Below, one piece after another: positions 33,911 to 41,038 of a stretch of 64,000 nucleotides of DNA. This DNA comes from Actinomadura flavalba DSM 45200. GTDB taxonomy: Bacteria > Actinomycetota > Actinomycetes > Streptosporangiales > Streptosporangiaceae. The translations under genes were made by a program, and so were the position numbers. The stretch spans positions 174,963 through 238,962 of the forward strand of contig NZ_KB894099.1 in assembly GCF_000374305.1 (NCBI RefSeq), read 5' to 3'. Position 1 is the stretch's first letter, and each line of letters starts with the position of its first letter. Below the pieces are notes generated by a model. The model saw only the letters and a program-made list of their open reading frames with translations. It was not told where the DNA came from and searched no databases.

Positions 33911-34924
33911 TCAGTACTGCTCGGTTTCCGCGTAACCGCCGTCGTCGTCGCCGTAGTTGTCGGCCGCCGCGCTCGGGTCGAACCCGGGCGGGGAGTCCTT
34001 CAGCGAGAGGCCCATGTCGTTGAGCTTCTGCTTGACCTCTTCGATCGACTTGGCGCCGAAATTCCTTATATCCAGGAGGTCCTGCTCGGAGCGGGCCACC
34101 AGCTCGCCCACCGAGTGGATGCCCTCGCGCTTGAGGCAGTTGTAGGAGCGGACCGTGAGGTTCAGCTCCTCGATCGGCAGCGCCAGGTCGGCGGCGAGCG
34201 CGGCGTCCGTCGGGGACGGGCCCATGTCGATGCCCTCGGCCTCGACGTTCAGCTCGCGCGCCAGCCCGAACAGCTCGACCAGCGTCTTACCGGCCGACGC
34301 GACCGCGTCGCGCGGCAGCAGCGACTGCTTGGTCTCGACGTCCAGGATGAGCCGGTCGAAGTCGGTGCGCTGCTCGACGCGCGTCGCCTCGACCTTGTAG
34401 GTCACCTTGAGGACGGGCGAGTAGATCGAGTCGATCGGGATACGGCCGATCTCCTGCCCCGGCTGCTTGTTCTGCGCCGCCGAGACGTAGCCGCGGCCGC
34501 GCTCGACCGTCAGCTCCATCTCCAGCTTCGCCTTGTTGTTCAGCGTGGCGATGCGCAGGTCGGGGTTGTGCACCTCGACACCGGCCGGCGGCGCGATGTC
34601 GGCGGCGGTGACGTCGCCCGGCCCCTGCTTGCGCAGGTACATGACGACCGGCTCGTCGTGCTCGGACGAGACGACCAGCTCCTTGAGGTTCAGGATGATG
34701 TCGGTGACATCCTCCTTGACCCCGGGAACGGTCGAGAACTCGTGCAGCACGCCCTCGATGCGGATGCTGGTCACGGCCGCGCCCGGAATGGACGACAGCA
34801 GCGTGCGCCGCAGCGAGTTGCCGATCGTGTAGCCGAAGCCCGGCTCCAGCGGCTCGATGGTGAACCGGGAGCGGTACTCGTCCACCTGCTCTTCGGTGAG
34901 GGTGGGACGCTGTGCGATGAGCAT
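33911..34924 (-). CDS. rpoA: DNA-directed RNA polymerase alpha subunit
   Basis: 337 residues. The N-terminal assembly domain runs from LIAQRPTLTEEQ through FTIEPLEPGFGYTIGNSLRRTLLSS, the dimerisation helix. The C-terminal domain contains NCLKREGIHSVGELV and DIRNFGAKSIEEVKQKL, which contact UP-element DNA and activators. An acidic, Tyr-rich tail (NYGDDDGGYAETEQY) ends the protein. It is preceded by a perfect 14-bp hairpin after rpsD, a likely control point within the alpha operon. Confidence 0.99.
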   Translation of the reverse strand: MLIAQRPTLTEEQVDEYRSRFTIEPLEPGFGYTIGNSLRRTLLSSIPGAAVTSIRIEGVLHEFSTVPGVKEDVTDIILNLKELVVSSEHDEPVVMYLRKQGPGDVTAADIAPPAGVEVHNPDLRIATLNNKAKLEMELTVERGRGYVSAAQNKQPGQEIGRIPIDSIYSPVLKVTYKVEATRVEQRTDFDRLILDVETKQSLLPRDAVASAGKTLVELFGLARELNVEAEGIDMGPSPTDAALAADLALPIEELNLTVRSYNCLKREGIHSVGELVARSEQDLLDIRNFGAKSIEEVKQKLNDMGLSLKDSPPGFDPSAAADNYGDDDGGYAETEQY

Positions 34925-34987
34925 GAGTGCTCCTTCTTCCCGCGGTGCCCGCTATTTGACGACCGCGATCTCTTCTTCGATGTGCCC

Positions 34988-35020
34988 GGACGGGGGCCGG
35001 GACGAACCCGGCCCCCGTCC
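34988..35020 (-). terminator. Perfect 14-bp hairpin between rpsD and rpoA
   Basis: Positions 34988-35001 pair without mismatch with 35007-35020 around a 5-nt ACGAA loop. It begins 11 nt after the rpsD stop and lies 63 nt before rpoA. There is no T-tract, so partial termination or mRNA stabilisation is more likely than full termination. Confidence 0.75.
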
Positions 35021-35031
35021 GAGAGGAGCCG

Positions 35032-35658
35032 CTACTTGGAGTAGAGCTCGACGATCAGCTGCTCCTGGACGGGAGCGTCGATCTGCTGGCGGACCGGGAG
35101 CGAGTGCACGAGGATGCGCATCTTCTCCGAGTCCTGCCCGAGCCACGCCGGGACGGGACGCTCGCCGGCCTCGGCCTTGGCGACCTGGAACGGCGTCATG
35201 TCCTGCGACTTGCCCTTGACGTCGACGATGTCGGACTCGCGAACGAGGTACGACGGGATGTCGACCTTCTTGCCGTTGACCCGGATGTGGCCGTGGCGGA
35301 TGAGCTGCCGGGCCATGTCGCGGGACTTGGCGAAACCGCCGCGGTACACGACGTTGTCGAGACGGCGCTCGAGCAGCGTGAGCAGGTTCTCACCCGTCTT
35401 GCCGCCCTGGCGGTTCGCCTCGACGTAGTAGTTGCTGAACTGGCGCTCAAGGATGCCGTAGATGCGCTTGGCCTTCTGCTTCTCACGGAGCTGAAGCAGG
35501 TACTCGGTCTCCTTCGGCCGACCGCGACCGTGCTCACCCGGGGGGTAAGGACGGATCTCGATCGGGCACTTGGGGCCATCGCACTTGCTGCCCTTGAGGA
35601 ACAGCTTCATCTTCTCCCGACGGCACAGCTTGCAGTCGGCACCGGTGTAACGAGCCAT
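35032..35658 (-). CDS. rpsD: 30S ribosomal protein S4 (zinc-binding form)
   Basis: 208 residues, a primary 16S-binding assembly protein. The N-terminal zinc cluster CKLCRREKM...KCDGPKC keeps four Cys, so this is the zinc-containing C+ type. The S4 RNA-binding domain is visible at ERRLDNVVYRGGFAKSRDMARQLI and HIRVNGKKVDIPSYLV. In other bacteria S4 represses its own operon; a hairpin downstream of this gene could take part. The length is normal. Confidence 0.98.
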   Translation of the reverse strand: MARYTGADCKLCRREKMKLFLKGSKCDGPKCPIEIRPYPPGEHGRGRPKETEYLLQLREKQKAKRIYGILERQFSNYYVEANRQGGKTGENLLTLLERRLDNVVYRGGFAKSRDMARQLIRHGHIRVNGKKVDIPSYLVRESDIVDVKGKSQDMTPFQVAKAEAGERPVPAWLGQDSEKMRILVHSLPVRQQIDAPVQEQLIVELYSK

Positions 35659-35681
35659 GATTCCTGTATCTCCCCTTCGGC

Positions 35682-36083
35682 TCAGACGCGCCGGCGCTTG
35701 GGCGGGCGGCAGCCGTTGTGCGGGACGGGCGTGACGTCCTGGATCGAGCCCACCTCAAGACCGGTCGCGGAGAGCGAGCGGATGGCGGTCTCGCGGCCCG
35801 AGCCCGGGCCCTTCACGAAGACGTCGACCTTGCGCATGCCGTGCTCCATCGCGCGGCGCGCGGCGGCCTCGGCGGCCTGCTGCGCGGCGAACGGGGTGGA
35901 CTTGCGCGAACCCTTGAATCCCACGTGGCCGGAGGAGGCCCAGGAGATCACGTTGCCGTTGGGGTCGGTGATCGAGACGATCGTGTTGTTGAACGTGCTC
36001 TTGATGTGGGCGTGCCCGTGAGCGACGTTCTTCTTTTCCTTGCGGCGCACCTTCTTGGCGCCGACACGGCTCTTAGGAGGCAT
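35682..36083 (-). CDS. rpsK: 30S ribosomal protein S11
   Basis: 133 residues with the basic head PPKSRVGAKKVRRKEKK, the HIKSTFNNTIVSITDPNG core and the C-terminal DVTPVPHNGCRPPKRRRV signature. It sits on the platform near the Shine-Dalgarno duplex. It lies between rpsM and rpsD with short gaps (57 and 23 bp), in the alpha operon. Confidence 0.98.
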   Translation of the reverse strand: MPPKSRVGAKKVRRKEKKNVAHGHAHIKSTFNNTIVSITDPNGNVISWASSGHVGFKGSRKSTPFAAQQAAEAAARRAMEHGMRKVDVFVKGPGSGRETAIRSLSATGLEVGSIQDVTPVPHNGCRPPKRRRV

Positions 36084-36140
36084 CTGCTCTCTCTACTCGT
36101 GAGGTCGTCGATCCGGCGGACCGGATGAGGTCCGTGCGGA

Positions 36141-36521
36141 CTACTTCTTGCCGGCCTTCTTCTTGCCGGCCACGGTCTTCTTCTTGCCCTTACGGGTGCG
36201 CGCGTTGGTCTGCGTGCGCTGGCCGTGGACCGGAAGCCCGCGGCGGTGCCGGATGCCCTGGTAGGACCCGATCTCGATCTTGCGTCGAATGTCGGCCTGG
36301 ACCTCGCGACGAAGGTCACCCTCGACCTTGTAGTTCGTCTCGATCCAGTCACGGAGCTTCACCAGCTCGTCGTCGCCGAGCTGGTGCACCCGCAGGTTGC
36401 CGTCGACGCCGGTGCCCGCGAGGGTCTCCAGCGCACGGGTACGGCCGATCCCGAAGATGTAGGTGAGAGCGATCTCCAGCCGCTTGTCGCGCGGAAGATC
36501 GACGCCGAGGAGGCGTGCCAT
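36141..36521 (-). CDS. rpsM: 30S ribosomal protein S13
   Basis: 126 residues beginning ARLLGVDLPRDKRLEIALTYIFGIG, with the helix-two-turn-helix region and the GLPVHGQRTQTNARTRKG segment. It ends in a Lys-rich tail that reaches the P-site tRNA. It bridges the small subunit head to L5. The gap to rpmJ upstream is 208 nt, unusually long for this cluster, and carries three hairpins. Confidence 0.98.
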   Translation of the reverse strand: MARLLGVDLPRDKRLEIALTYIFGIGRTRALETLAGTGVDGNLRVHQLGDDELVKLRDWIETNYKVEGDLRREVQADIRRKIEIGSYQGIRHRRGLPVHGQRTQTNARTRKGKKKTVAGKKKAGKK

Positions 36522-36591
36522 CGTGGGCAGTTCCCTTCATTGGCGGAGGTATCGGCGTATCGCGTCCGCACACACCCTGCCCGGGTGGCGG

Positions 36592-36660
36592 CCTCGGCCT
36601 CCGTCCGAGGGTCGTCCCTTCACACGACCGAGCCGTACGACCCGATCAAGGCCGTACGGC
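36592..36660 (-). terminator. Two hairpins in the rpmJ-rpsM gap
   Basis: A 6-bp stem (36592-36597 with 36605-36610) lies 70 nt before rpsM. A stronger 11-bp stem with one mismatch (36632-36642 with 36650-36660) follows and holds two copies of GCCGTACG. Together with the hairpin at 36694-36709 they make this gap a plausible attenuator for rpsM-rpoA. Confidence 0.5.
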
Positions 36661-36686
36661 GGTCCTGCGAAGGCAGCGATACGTGA

Positions 36687-36715
36687 GGATCAACCCCGCA
36701 GGCGCGGGGAAGCAC
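36687..36715 (-). other. Solitary hairpin resembling a type I-E CRISPR repeat
   Basis: Read on minus, the 29 nt start GTGCTTCCCCGCGCC, fold as CCCCGC/GCGGGG with a 4-nt loop (stem arms 36694-36699 and 36704-36709), and end GGGGTTGATCC. This matches actinobacterial type I-E repeats as I recall them, apart from one extra T and one substitution. No second copy lies at spacer distance and no cas gene is in view. It starts 14 nt after the rpmJ stop. Confidence 0.5.
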
Positions 36716-36729
36716 TGCACGACAGGGCG

Positions 36730-36843
36730 TCAGCCCTGGCGCTGCTTGTGGCGCGGGTCGGAGCAGATGACCATGACCCGGCCGTGCCGGCGGATGACGC
36801 GGCACTTCTGGCAGATCTTCTTGACGCTCGGCTTGACCTTCAC
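36730..36843 (-). CDS. rpmJ: 50S ribosomal protein L36 (zinc-binding form)
   Basis: A 37-residue protein reading MKVKPSVKKICQKCRVI, then RRHGRVMVICSDPRHKQRQG. It carries the zinc ligands Cys-Cys-Cys-His (CQKC, CSDPRH), so it is the C+ type. GTG at 36843 follows GAGGAGACCCA. It is flanked on both sides by related GC hairpins (36694-36709 and 36872-36893). The order infA-rpmJ-rpsM is standard for bacteria. Confidence 0.97.
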   Translation of the reverse strand: MKVKPSVKKICQKCRVIRRHGRVMVICSDPRHKQRQG

Positions 36844-36871
36844 TGGGTCTCCTCGAAATTCTCAGGGTCAC

Positions 36872-36893
36872 CCCCGCGCCGCCACGCGCGGGG
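36872..36893 (-). other. Hairpin in the infA-rpmJ gap
   Basis: CCCCGCGC (36872-36879) pairs with GCGCGGGG (36886-36893) over a 6-nt loop. The surrounding bases (TTCCCCGCGC ... GGGGTGACCCTGA on minus) resemble the hairpin after rpmJ, so rpmJ is bracketed by two related structures. Confidence 0.6.
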
Positions 36894-36917
36894 AAGGCAA
36901 CCCCAGTGGGGTGAGTA

Positions 36918-37139
36918 CTACTTGTAGCGGTAGACGATCCGACCGCGCGTGAGGTCGTAGGGGCTCAACTCCACGACGACGCGGTCGTCCGGCAGGATTC
37001 GGATGTAGTGCATCCGCATCTTGCCGCTGATGTGGGCGAGCACCTTGTGCCCGTTGTCGAGCTCCACCCGGAACATGGCGTTCGGGAGGGACTCGATGAC
37101 GGTGCCCTCGATCTCGATGGCGCCTTCCTTCTTGGGCAT
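36918..37139 (-). CDS. infA: Translation initiation factor IF-1
   Basis: A 73-residue S1/OB-fold protein that occupies the A site during initiation. It reads PKKEGAIEIEGTVIESLPNA and ends in the LSPYDLTRGRIVYRYK signature; the length is exact for the family. It probably starts its own transcription unit, because the gene expected upstream (map) is separated by a 3-kb accessory group on mixed strands. Confidence 0.99.
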   Translation of the reverse strand: MPKKEGAIEIEGTVIESLPNAMFRVELDNGHKVLAHISGKMRMHYIRILPDDRVVVELSPYDLTRGRIVYRYK

Positions 37140-37418
37140 GTCCTCCGCGCTTCGCTGATCGGCTCATTGGACGTCGGCCGCCCAGGGCAAGACCACACCG
37201 AGTGTGGAACACCGAGGGAACCGGCCGCATTCCACACGGTGACGGAAGGTCACCGGGGATCAAGGCGGCCGAAAACGGACCGGCACAGGAGTCTACGCCA
37301 CCGCGCCGCCTTACGCGAAACGAACACGTACCGCTGCACCGGAGACCGCTCCCGATACCAGCATACCCCGCGTTCGCGTTGTACCTTTCCAGTGGGAAGA
37401 CGTCCAGGGAGGGTCGGC
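37140..37418. promoter_or_regulatory. Divergent promoter region of infA and the HTH gene
   Basis: This 279-bp gap separates divergent genes. On minus, TAGACT (37295-37290) and TATGCT (37365-37360) are candidate -10 boxes for infA; a TTCGCG at 18 bp upstream of the first is a weak -35. No better-matched pair was seen. The region is the only AT-richer gap near infA. Confidence 0.35.
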
Positions 37419-37991
37419 ATGCCGAGCTATGACTTCGCGCTGATCCTCAGCCGCCCGTACTTCGAGGAGGAGCTGGACGGCCTCTTCGACCGCACCCACG
37501 GCCGCGTCACCGTCTCCATCATCACCGACCCCGGGCACGCCGACCGGCCGGGCAACGCCTCCTGCGCCTGGCAGGGCCGCACCCTCGCCGCCGCGATCAT
37601 GGAGGTCCTGGAGCACGTCGAGGAGAGCGCGCCCGGCGCGCGGGCGCTGCGCGTCGAGGCCGACCCGCTGCTGACCATCCGCGACATCGCCGAACGCACC
37701 CACCGCTCCATCGACTCGGTCCGGCTGGCGATCACCGGCGCGCGCGGCCCCGGCCGGGGCGGCAGCGACGACCGGTTCCCGCCCGCCGAGATGTCGACCG
37801 GCGGGCACCGGCTCTGGCGCTGGTCCAAGGTCGCCGACTGGTACGGCCTGGACGACCCCGTGCTGCGCGAGGCCCGCCCGACCGTCCGCGCCATCAACGG
37901 ATGGCTCGCGCTGCGCGACGTCGTCCCCGACATCGCCCCGGCCGCCGCCGAGGTCACCTCCGCGCTCGACGCCGTCGTGCACGTCGCCTGA
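37419..37991 (+). CDS. Putative DNA-binding protein with helix-turn-helix
   Basis: 190 residues, start ATG 37419 after AGGGAGGG. The first 85 residues (YDFALILSRPYFEEELDGLF...) are an unrecognised alpha/beta-like domain. The centre (LTIRDIAERTHRSIDSVRLAITG) reads as a helix-turn-helix, followed by WRWSKVADWYGLDDP, like the second part of AlpA/MerR-type winged domains. The pattern recalls small actinobacterial proteins predicted to bind DNA. It is convergent with the sortase-like gene, 12 bp apart. The function is not known. Confidence 0.8.
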   Translation: MPSYDFALILSRPYFEEELDGLFDRTHGRVTVSIITDPGHADRPGNASCAWQGRTLAAAIMEVLEHVEESAPGARALRVEADPLLTIRDIAERTHRSIDSVRLAITGARGPGRGGSDDRFPPAEMSTGGHRLWRWSKVADWYGLDDPVLREARPTVRAINGWLALRDVVPDIAPAAAEVTSALDAVVHVA

Positions 37992-38003
37992 CCCGGCCCC
38001 GCC

Positions 38004-38564
38004 TCACTCGTCCGGCGCGGTGAGCGCCAGGTCGTCCAGCGCGTAGGCGGCGGTGAACGTCGCGTAGACGAGGACGTGCACCGCGTGCGCCGTCGTCAGC
38101 AGGCGCAGTTCCGGCTCGTCGGACGGCGCCAGCAGCCGCGCCCGCGGATACGGCACCTCGGGCAGCCGCTCGGCCGTCGTCACCCGGAACACCGCGACCG
38201 TGTCGTCCGCGCGGACGACACCGACGATGTCACCGCGCACCAGGTCGCGCAGCCGGGCCAGCACCCGTCCCCCGACGATCACGGCCGCGCCCGGCCGTCC
38301 CGGCGTCGGACCGGCCGCGTACCAGCCCGCCAGCCCGTCCTCGGCGGCGGGCGGCGCGACGATCACGCCGGACGCGTCCCCGCCCACCGCGCTCAGCGGC
38401 GACGCCACCCCGATCGACGGGATCGCCAGCGTGCTCGGCAGCGCCGCGCCCAGCTCGCCCGCCAGCGGACGCGGCTGCGGACGCACCGGCGGCAACTCGG
38501 GCAGGACCGGCGTACCGCACCGGCGCCGGTCACCGACCGGACCCAGCCGGCAGTGCCGGATCAT
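38004..38564 (-). CDS. Sortase-like protein (class F fold) lacking catalytic His and Cys
   Basis: 186 residues. The core follows class F sortases: LAIPSIGVASPLSAVG, then LAGWYAAGPTPGRPGAAVIVG, LRDLVRGDIVGVVRADD and PSDEPELRLLTT. At the positions of the family His (GHVD) and Cys (LITC) this protein has Gly99 and Thr158, and the loop after the His site is shortened. It also has no obvious membrane segment. It is therefore probably not a transpeptidase, but a binding or relic domain. ATG 38564 overlaps the stop of a micro-ORF (ATGA); ATG 38669 is a longer alternative in frame. Confidence 0.75.
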   Translation of the reverse strand: MIRHCRLGPVGDRRRCGTPVLPELPPVRPQPRPLAGELGAALPSTLAIPSIGVASPLSAVGGDASGVIVAPPAAEDGLAGWYAAGPTPGRPGAAVIVGGRVLARLRDLVRGDIVGVVRADDTVAVFRVTTAERLPEVPYPRARLLAPSDEPELRLLTTAHAVHVLVYATFTAAYALDDLALTAPDE

Positions 38565-38656
38565 CGCCGCGCTCCGCCCAGGACCCGGCGGTACGCCACC
38601 GGGAGTACGGTGAGCGGTGACGCACCCACCCCGGCGGCCTTCCTGTCGCGCATCAT
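38561..38656 (-). CDS. 31-residue micro-ORF coupled to the sortase-like gene
   Basis: Starts MMRDRKAAGVGASPLTVL and ends in a TGA that overlaps the ATG of the sortase-like gene. GGGGGAG lies four bases before the first ATG (seven before the second), the best ribosome site in the area. The peptide is basic with no recognisable domain. It may be a translation-coupling leader. The longer open frame upstream of it overlaps the divergent phosphoesterase start and is not believed. Confidence 0.4.
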   Translation of the reverse strand: MMRDRKAAGVGASPLTVLPVAYRRVLGGARR

Positions 38657-38810
38657 GCGTCTCCCCCATCCGGGCCGTGGTCGGACGACACCGGTGTTCC
38701 TTGTCTCCCCGGGCCGCGTCGACATGCTGATCACGGAGACGTAAAGATCATTCCAGCGCTTCCGGCGGACGGTCCCGCCGGGCGCGCTCGACACAAGGGG
38801 GCACAGATCA

Positions 38811-39623
38811 ATGGCGATCATCGCGCAGCTCAGCGACATCCACCTCGCGGCCGGGCGCGACGGGGCCGTGGACGACGGTTCCGGGCCCGTCCGCGCGCTG
38901 CGCGCGGCCGTGTCGAGCCTGCTGTCGCTGCCGGCCCGGCCGGACGCCGTCGTGCTCACCGGCGACCTCGCCGACGCGGGCCTGGCCGCCGAGTACACCC
39001 GGCTGCACGCGCTGCTCTCGCCGCTCCCGATGCCCGTCTACCCGCTGTGCGGCAACCACGACGACCCCGACGCGCTGCGCGCCGTCTTCGCCGACCACCC
39101 CGCCGTCTCCGCCACCGGCACGTCGGTGCGGGCCCCGTTGCAGTACGCGGTCGACATCGGCGACGTCCGGCTCGTCTGCTGCGACACCAGCGTCCAGGGG
39201 CAGCCGTACGGGTTCATGGACGACGACCGCCTCGCCTGGCTCGACACGACCCTCGCCGCCGTGCCGGACCGTCCCACCGTCGTCGCCACGCACCATCCGG
39301 CCTACCCGGTCGGCATCCGCTTCATCGACGACATGCGCTTCACCAACGCCGCCGCGTTCGGCGGCGTGCTGCGCCGCCACCCGCAGGTCGTCCGCGTCAT
39401 CAGCGGCCACGTCCACCGGGGCTCGGCCGGGTCGCTCGGCGGCATCGTCGCGACGACCTGCCCCAGCACCTACCGGCAGCTCTTCCTCGACCTCACCCAG
39501 CCCGGCCACGCCGCCGTCACCGGCGAACCCGCGGGCTTCGCCGTCCACCTCGTCACCACCACGACCACGACGACCCACTTCGTCCCCACCGGCAACTACC
39601 GCCCCCTGATGGACGTGGAGTAG
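38811..39623 (+). CDS. Calcineurin-like metallophosphoesterase (cyclic-nucleotide phosphodiesterase type)
   Basis: 270 residues with all metallophosphoesterase motifs: DIH (9-11), VVLTGDLAD, GNHDD, ATHHP and SGHVH. The order and length fit the class III 3',5'-cyclic AMP phosphodiesterase group (CpdA/Rv0805-like), but substrate identity is inference. ATG 38811 follows a GGGG site. It is divergent from the sortase-like pair and convergent with the DUF1707 gene, 4 bp away. It ends with a Thr run (TTTTTTTHF). Confidence 0.88.
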   Translation: MAIIAQLSDIHLAAGRDGAVDDGSGPVRALRAAVSSLLSLPARPDAVVLTGDLADAGLAAEYTRLHALLSPLPMPVYPLCGNHDDPDALRAVFADHPAVSATGTSVRAPLQYAVDIGDVRLVCCDTSVQGQPYGFMDDDRLAWLDTTLAAVPDRPTVVATHHPAYPVGIRFIDDMRFTNAAAFGGVLRRHPQVVRVISGHVHRGSAGSLGGIVATTCPSTYRQLFLDLTQPGHAAVTGEPAGFAVHLVTTTTTTTHFVPTGNYRPLMDVE

Positions 39624-39627
39624 CCGC

Positions 39628-40074
39628 TCAGTGCTGGGCGCGGCGGGCCAGGGTGCCGATGATCAGGACGATGCCCCAGGGGCCCGCCACCCAGAGCCAC
39701 CACGGGTAGACCAGGGTGCCGGTCAGGGCGAGGATGGCCCAGACGCCGAGGTTGAGGCCGCTGACGACGGCCCACGACGTCCACGCGACCGTGCCCGCCG
39801 GGGGCGCCACCACCGGCCTGCCGTCGCGGTGGGCCGGGGACGTCTCGTACCGCTGCGAGGACGGCACCGGGTAGTGGTCGCGGTGCGGGTCCTCCTCGGG
39901 GAGGTCGGCGGTCACCTCGTCCAGGTCACCGAGCGTGCGGGCGGCGTAGACCGCCTCGATGCGCTCCTGGAGCTCCTCGGTCGTGATGCGGCCGACCGCG
40001 CAGTGCTCGCGCAGGCTCGCGGCGACGCGGTCGCGGTCGACGTCCGAAGCCCGCATCTCAGGGTTCGGTGCCAT
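39628..40074 (-). CDS. DUF1707 protein with two C-terminal membrane helices
   Basis: 148 residues. The N-terminal DUF1707 motif MRASDVDRDRVAASLREHCAVGRIT with EELQERIEAVYAARTLGDLDEV is followed by a Pro-rich linker and two hydrophobic helices (WAVVSGLNLGVWAILALTG and WLWVAGPWGIVLIIGTL). ATG 40074 starts the domain. It lies 31 bp after map and may be the last gene of the secY-adk-map transcript. The domain is common in actinobacteria and its role is unknown. Confidence 0.88.
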   Translation of the reverse strand: MAPNPEMRASDVDRDRVAASLREHCAVGRITTEELQERIEAVYAARTLGDLDEVTADLPEEDPHRDHYPVPSSQRYETSPAHRDGRPVVAPPAGTVAWTSWAVVSGLNLGVWAILALTGTLVYPWWLWVAGPWGIVLIIGTLARRAQH

Positions 40075-40105
40075 GGCCAGGCTCCTCAAGGTCAGCGGAG
40101 GCGTC

Positions 40106-40927
40106 TCAGGCGGACGCCGTGATCCCCAGCTTGGCGAACCACTCCCGGCCCTCGTCAAGGGCCGTCAGCACACGGGGGCCGTCCGGGGTGACGGCGAACG
40201 TGTGCTCGAAGTGCGCCGAATACCGGCCGTCGCCCGTGACGACCGTCCAGCCGTCGTCCAGCTCGACCGTGTCCTTCGTCCCGAGGTTCACCATCGGCTC
40301 GACGGCGAAGCACATGCCCGGCTCCAGCACCGGGCCGTGGCCGGGCGCGCCGTGGTTCGGGATGAGCGGGTCCATGTGCATCTCGGTGCCGATGCCGTGC
40401 CCGCCATAGCCCTCGACGATGCCGTACGGGCCCTGAGACCGCACGTACGTCTCGATCGCGTGCGACATGTCAGTCATACGAGCCCCGGCTCGACCGGCCG
40501 CCAGGCCGTGCCACAGGGACGTCTCGGTGACGTCCAGCAGCGTGCGCAGCTCGGGCGTGATCTCCCCGACGGGCACGGTGACCGCCGCGTCGCCGTGCCA
40601 GCCCTCGACGATCGCGCCGCAGTCGATCGAGATCACGTCGCCGTCGCGCAGCACCTTGCCGCCGTTGGGGATGCCGTGCACGATCTCCTCGTTGACCGAG
40701 GCGCAGATCGTGCCGGTGAACCCGTGGTAGCCCTTGAACGACGGCACGCCGCCGTGGTCGCGGATGTGCTGCTCGGCGACCGTGTCGAGGTCGAGCGTGC
40801 TGATGCCCGGCCGCACCGACGCCCGCAGCAACTCCAGCGTGCGGCCGACCAGCAGGCCCGCGGCACGCATCAGCTCGACCTGCTCGGCCGTCTTGATCTG
40901 GACGGCCGGACGGCGCCGCTTGAACAT
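40106..40927 (-). CDS. map: Methionine aminopeptidase type I
   Basis: A 273-residue metalloprotease removing N-terminal Met. Metal ligands appear in ISIDCGAIVEGWHGDAAVT (two Asp), the His of GHGIG, and the two Glu of CFAVEPMVN and SAHFEHTFAV. There is no N-terminal zinc finger. ATG 40927 (MFKRRRPAVQIK) is used; the upstream frame reads through spacer. It follows adk with a perfect 15-bp hairpin between them. Confidence 0.97.
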   Translation of the reverse strand: MFKRRRPAVQIKTAEQVELMRAAGLLVGRTLELLRASVRPGISTLDLDTVAEQHIRDHGGVPSFKGYHGFTGTICASVNEEIVHGIPNGGKVLRDGDVISIDCGAIVEGWHGDAAVTVPVGEITPELRTLLDVTETSLWHGLAAGRAGARMTDMSHAIETYVRSQGPYGIVEGYGGHGIGTEMHMDPLIPNHGAPGHGPVLEPGMCFAVEPMVNLGTKDTVELDDGWTVVTGDGRYSAHFEHTFAVTPDGPRVLTALDEGREWFAKLGITASA

Positions 40928-40977
40928 CTGCAACCCCTCACGCGTTGGTGGCCGCGGCACCGCGGCCGGGAAGACGA

Positions 40978-41009
40978 CCGCCTCGCAGACCGTGCGGTCT
41001 GCGAGGCGG
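40978..41009 (-). terminator. Perfect hairpin between adk and map
   Basis: 15 bases (40978-40992) pair exactly with 40995-41009; in practice about 13 bp with a 6-nt loop. It lies 29 nt after the adk stop. There is no T-tract. It probably attenuates map expression or protects the upstream mRNA. Confidence 0.7.
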
Positions 41010-41038
41010 GATACGTACGTCGGAGCCCTACCGGACGG

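Noticed and set aside
36687..36715. A CRISPR array
   Set aside because: Only one repeat-like unit exists, no spacer-length periodicity is seen on either side, and no cas gene is in the window. Reported only as a solitary hairpin.
38657..38998. A longer version of the micro-ORF reaching back to 38998
   Set aside because: It would run antisense through the phosphoesterase start region, and its residues are filler. The Shine-Dalgarno site is directly before the MM at 38656.
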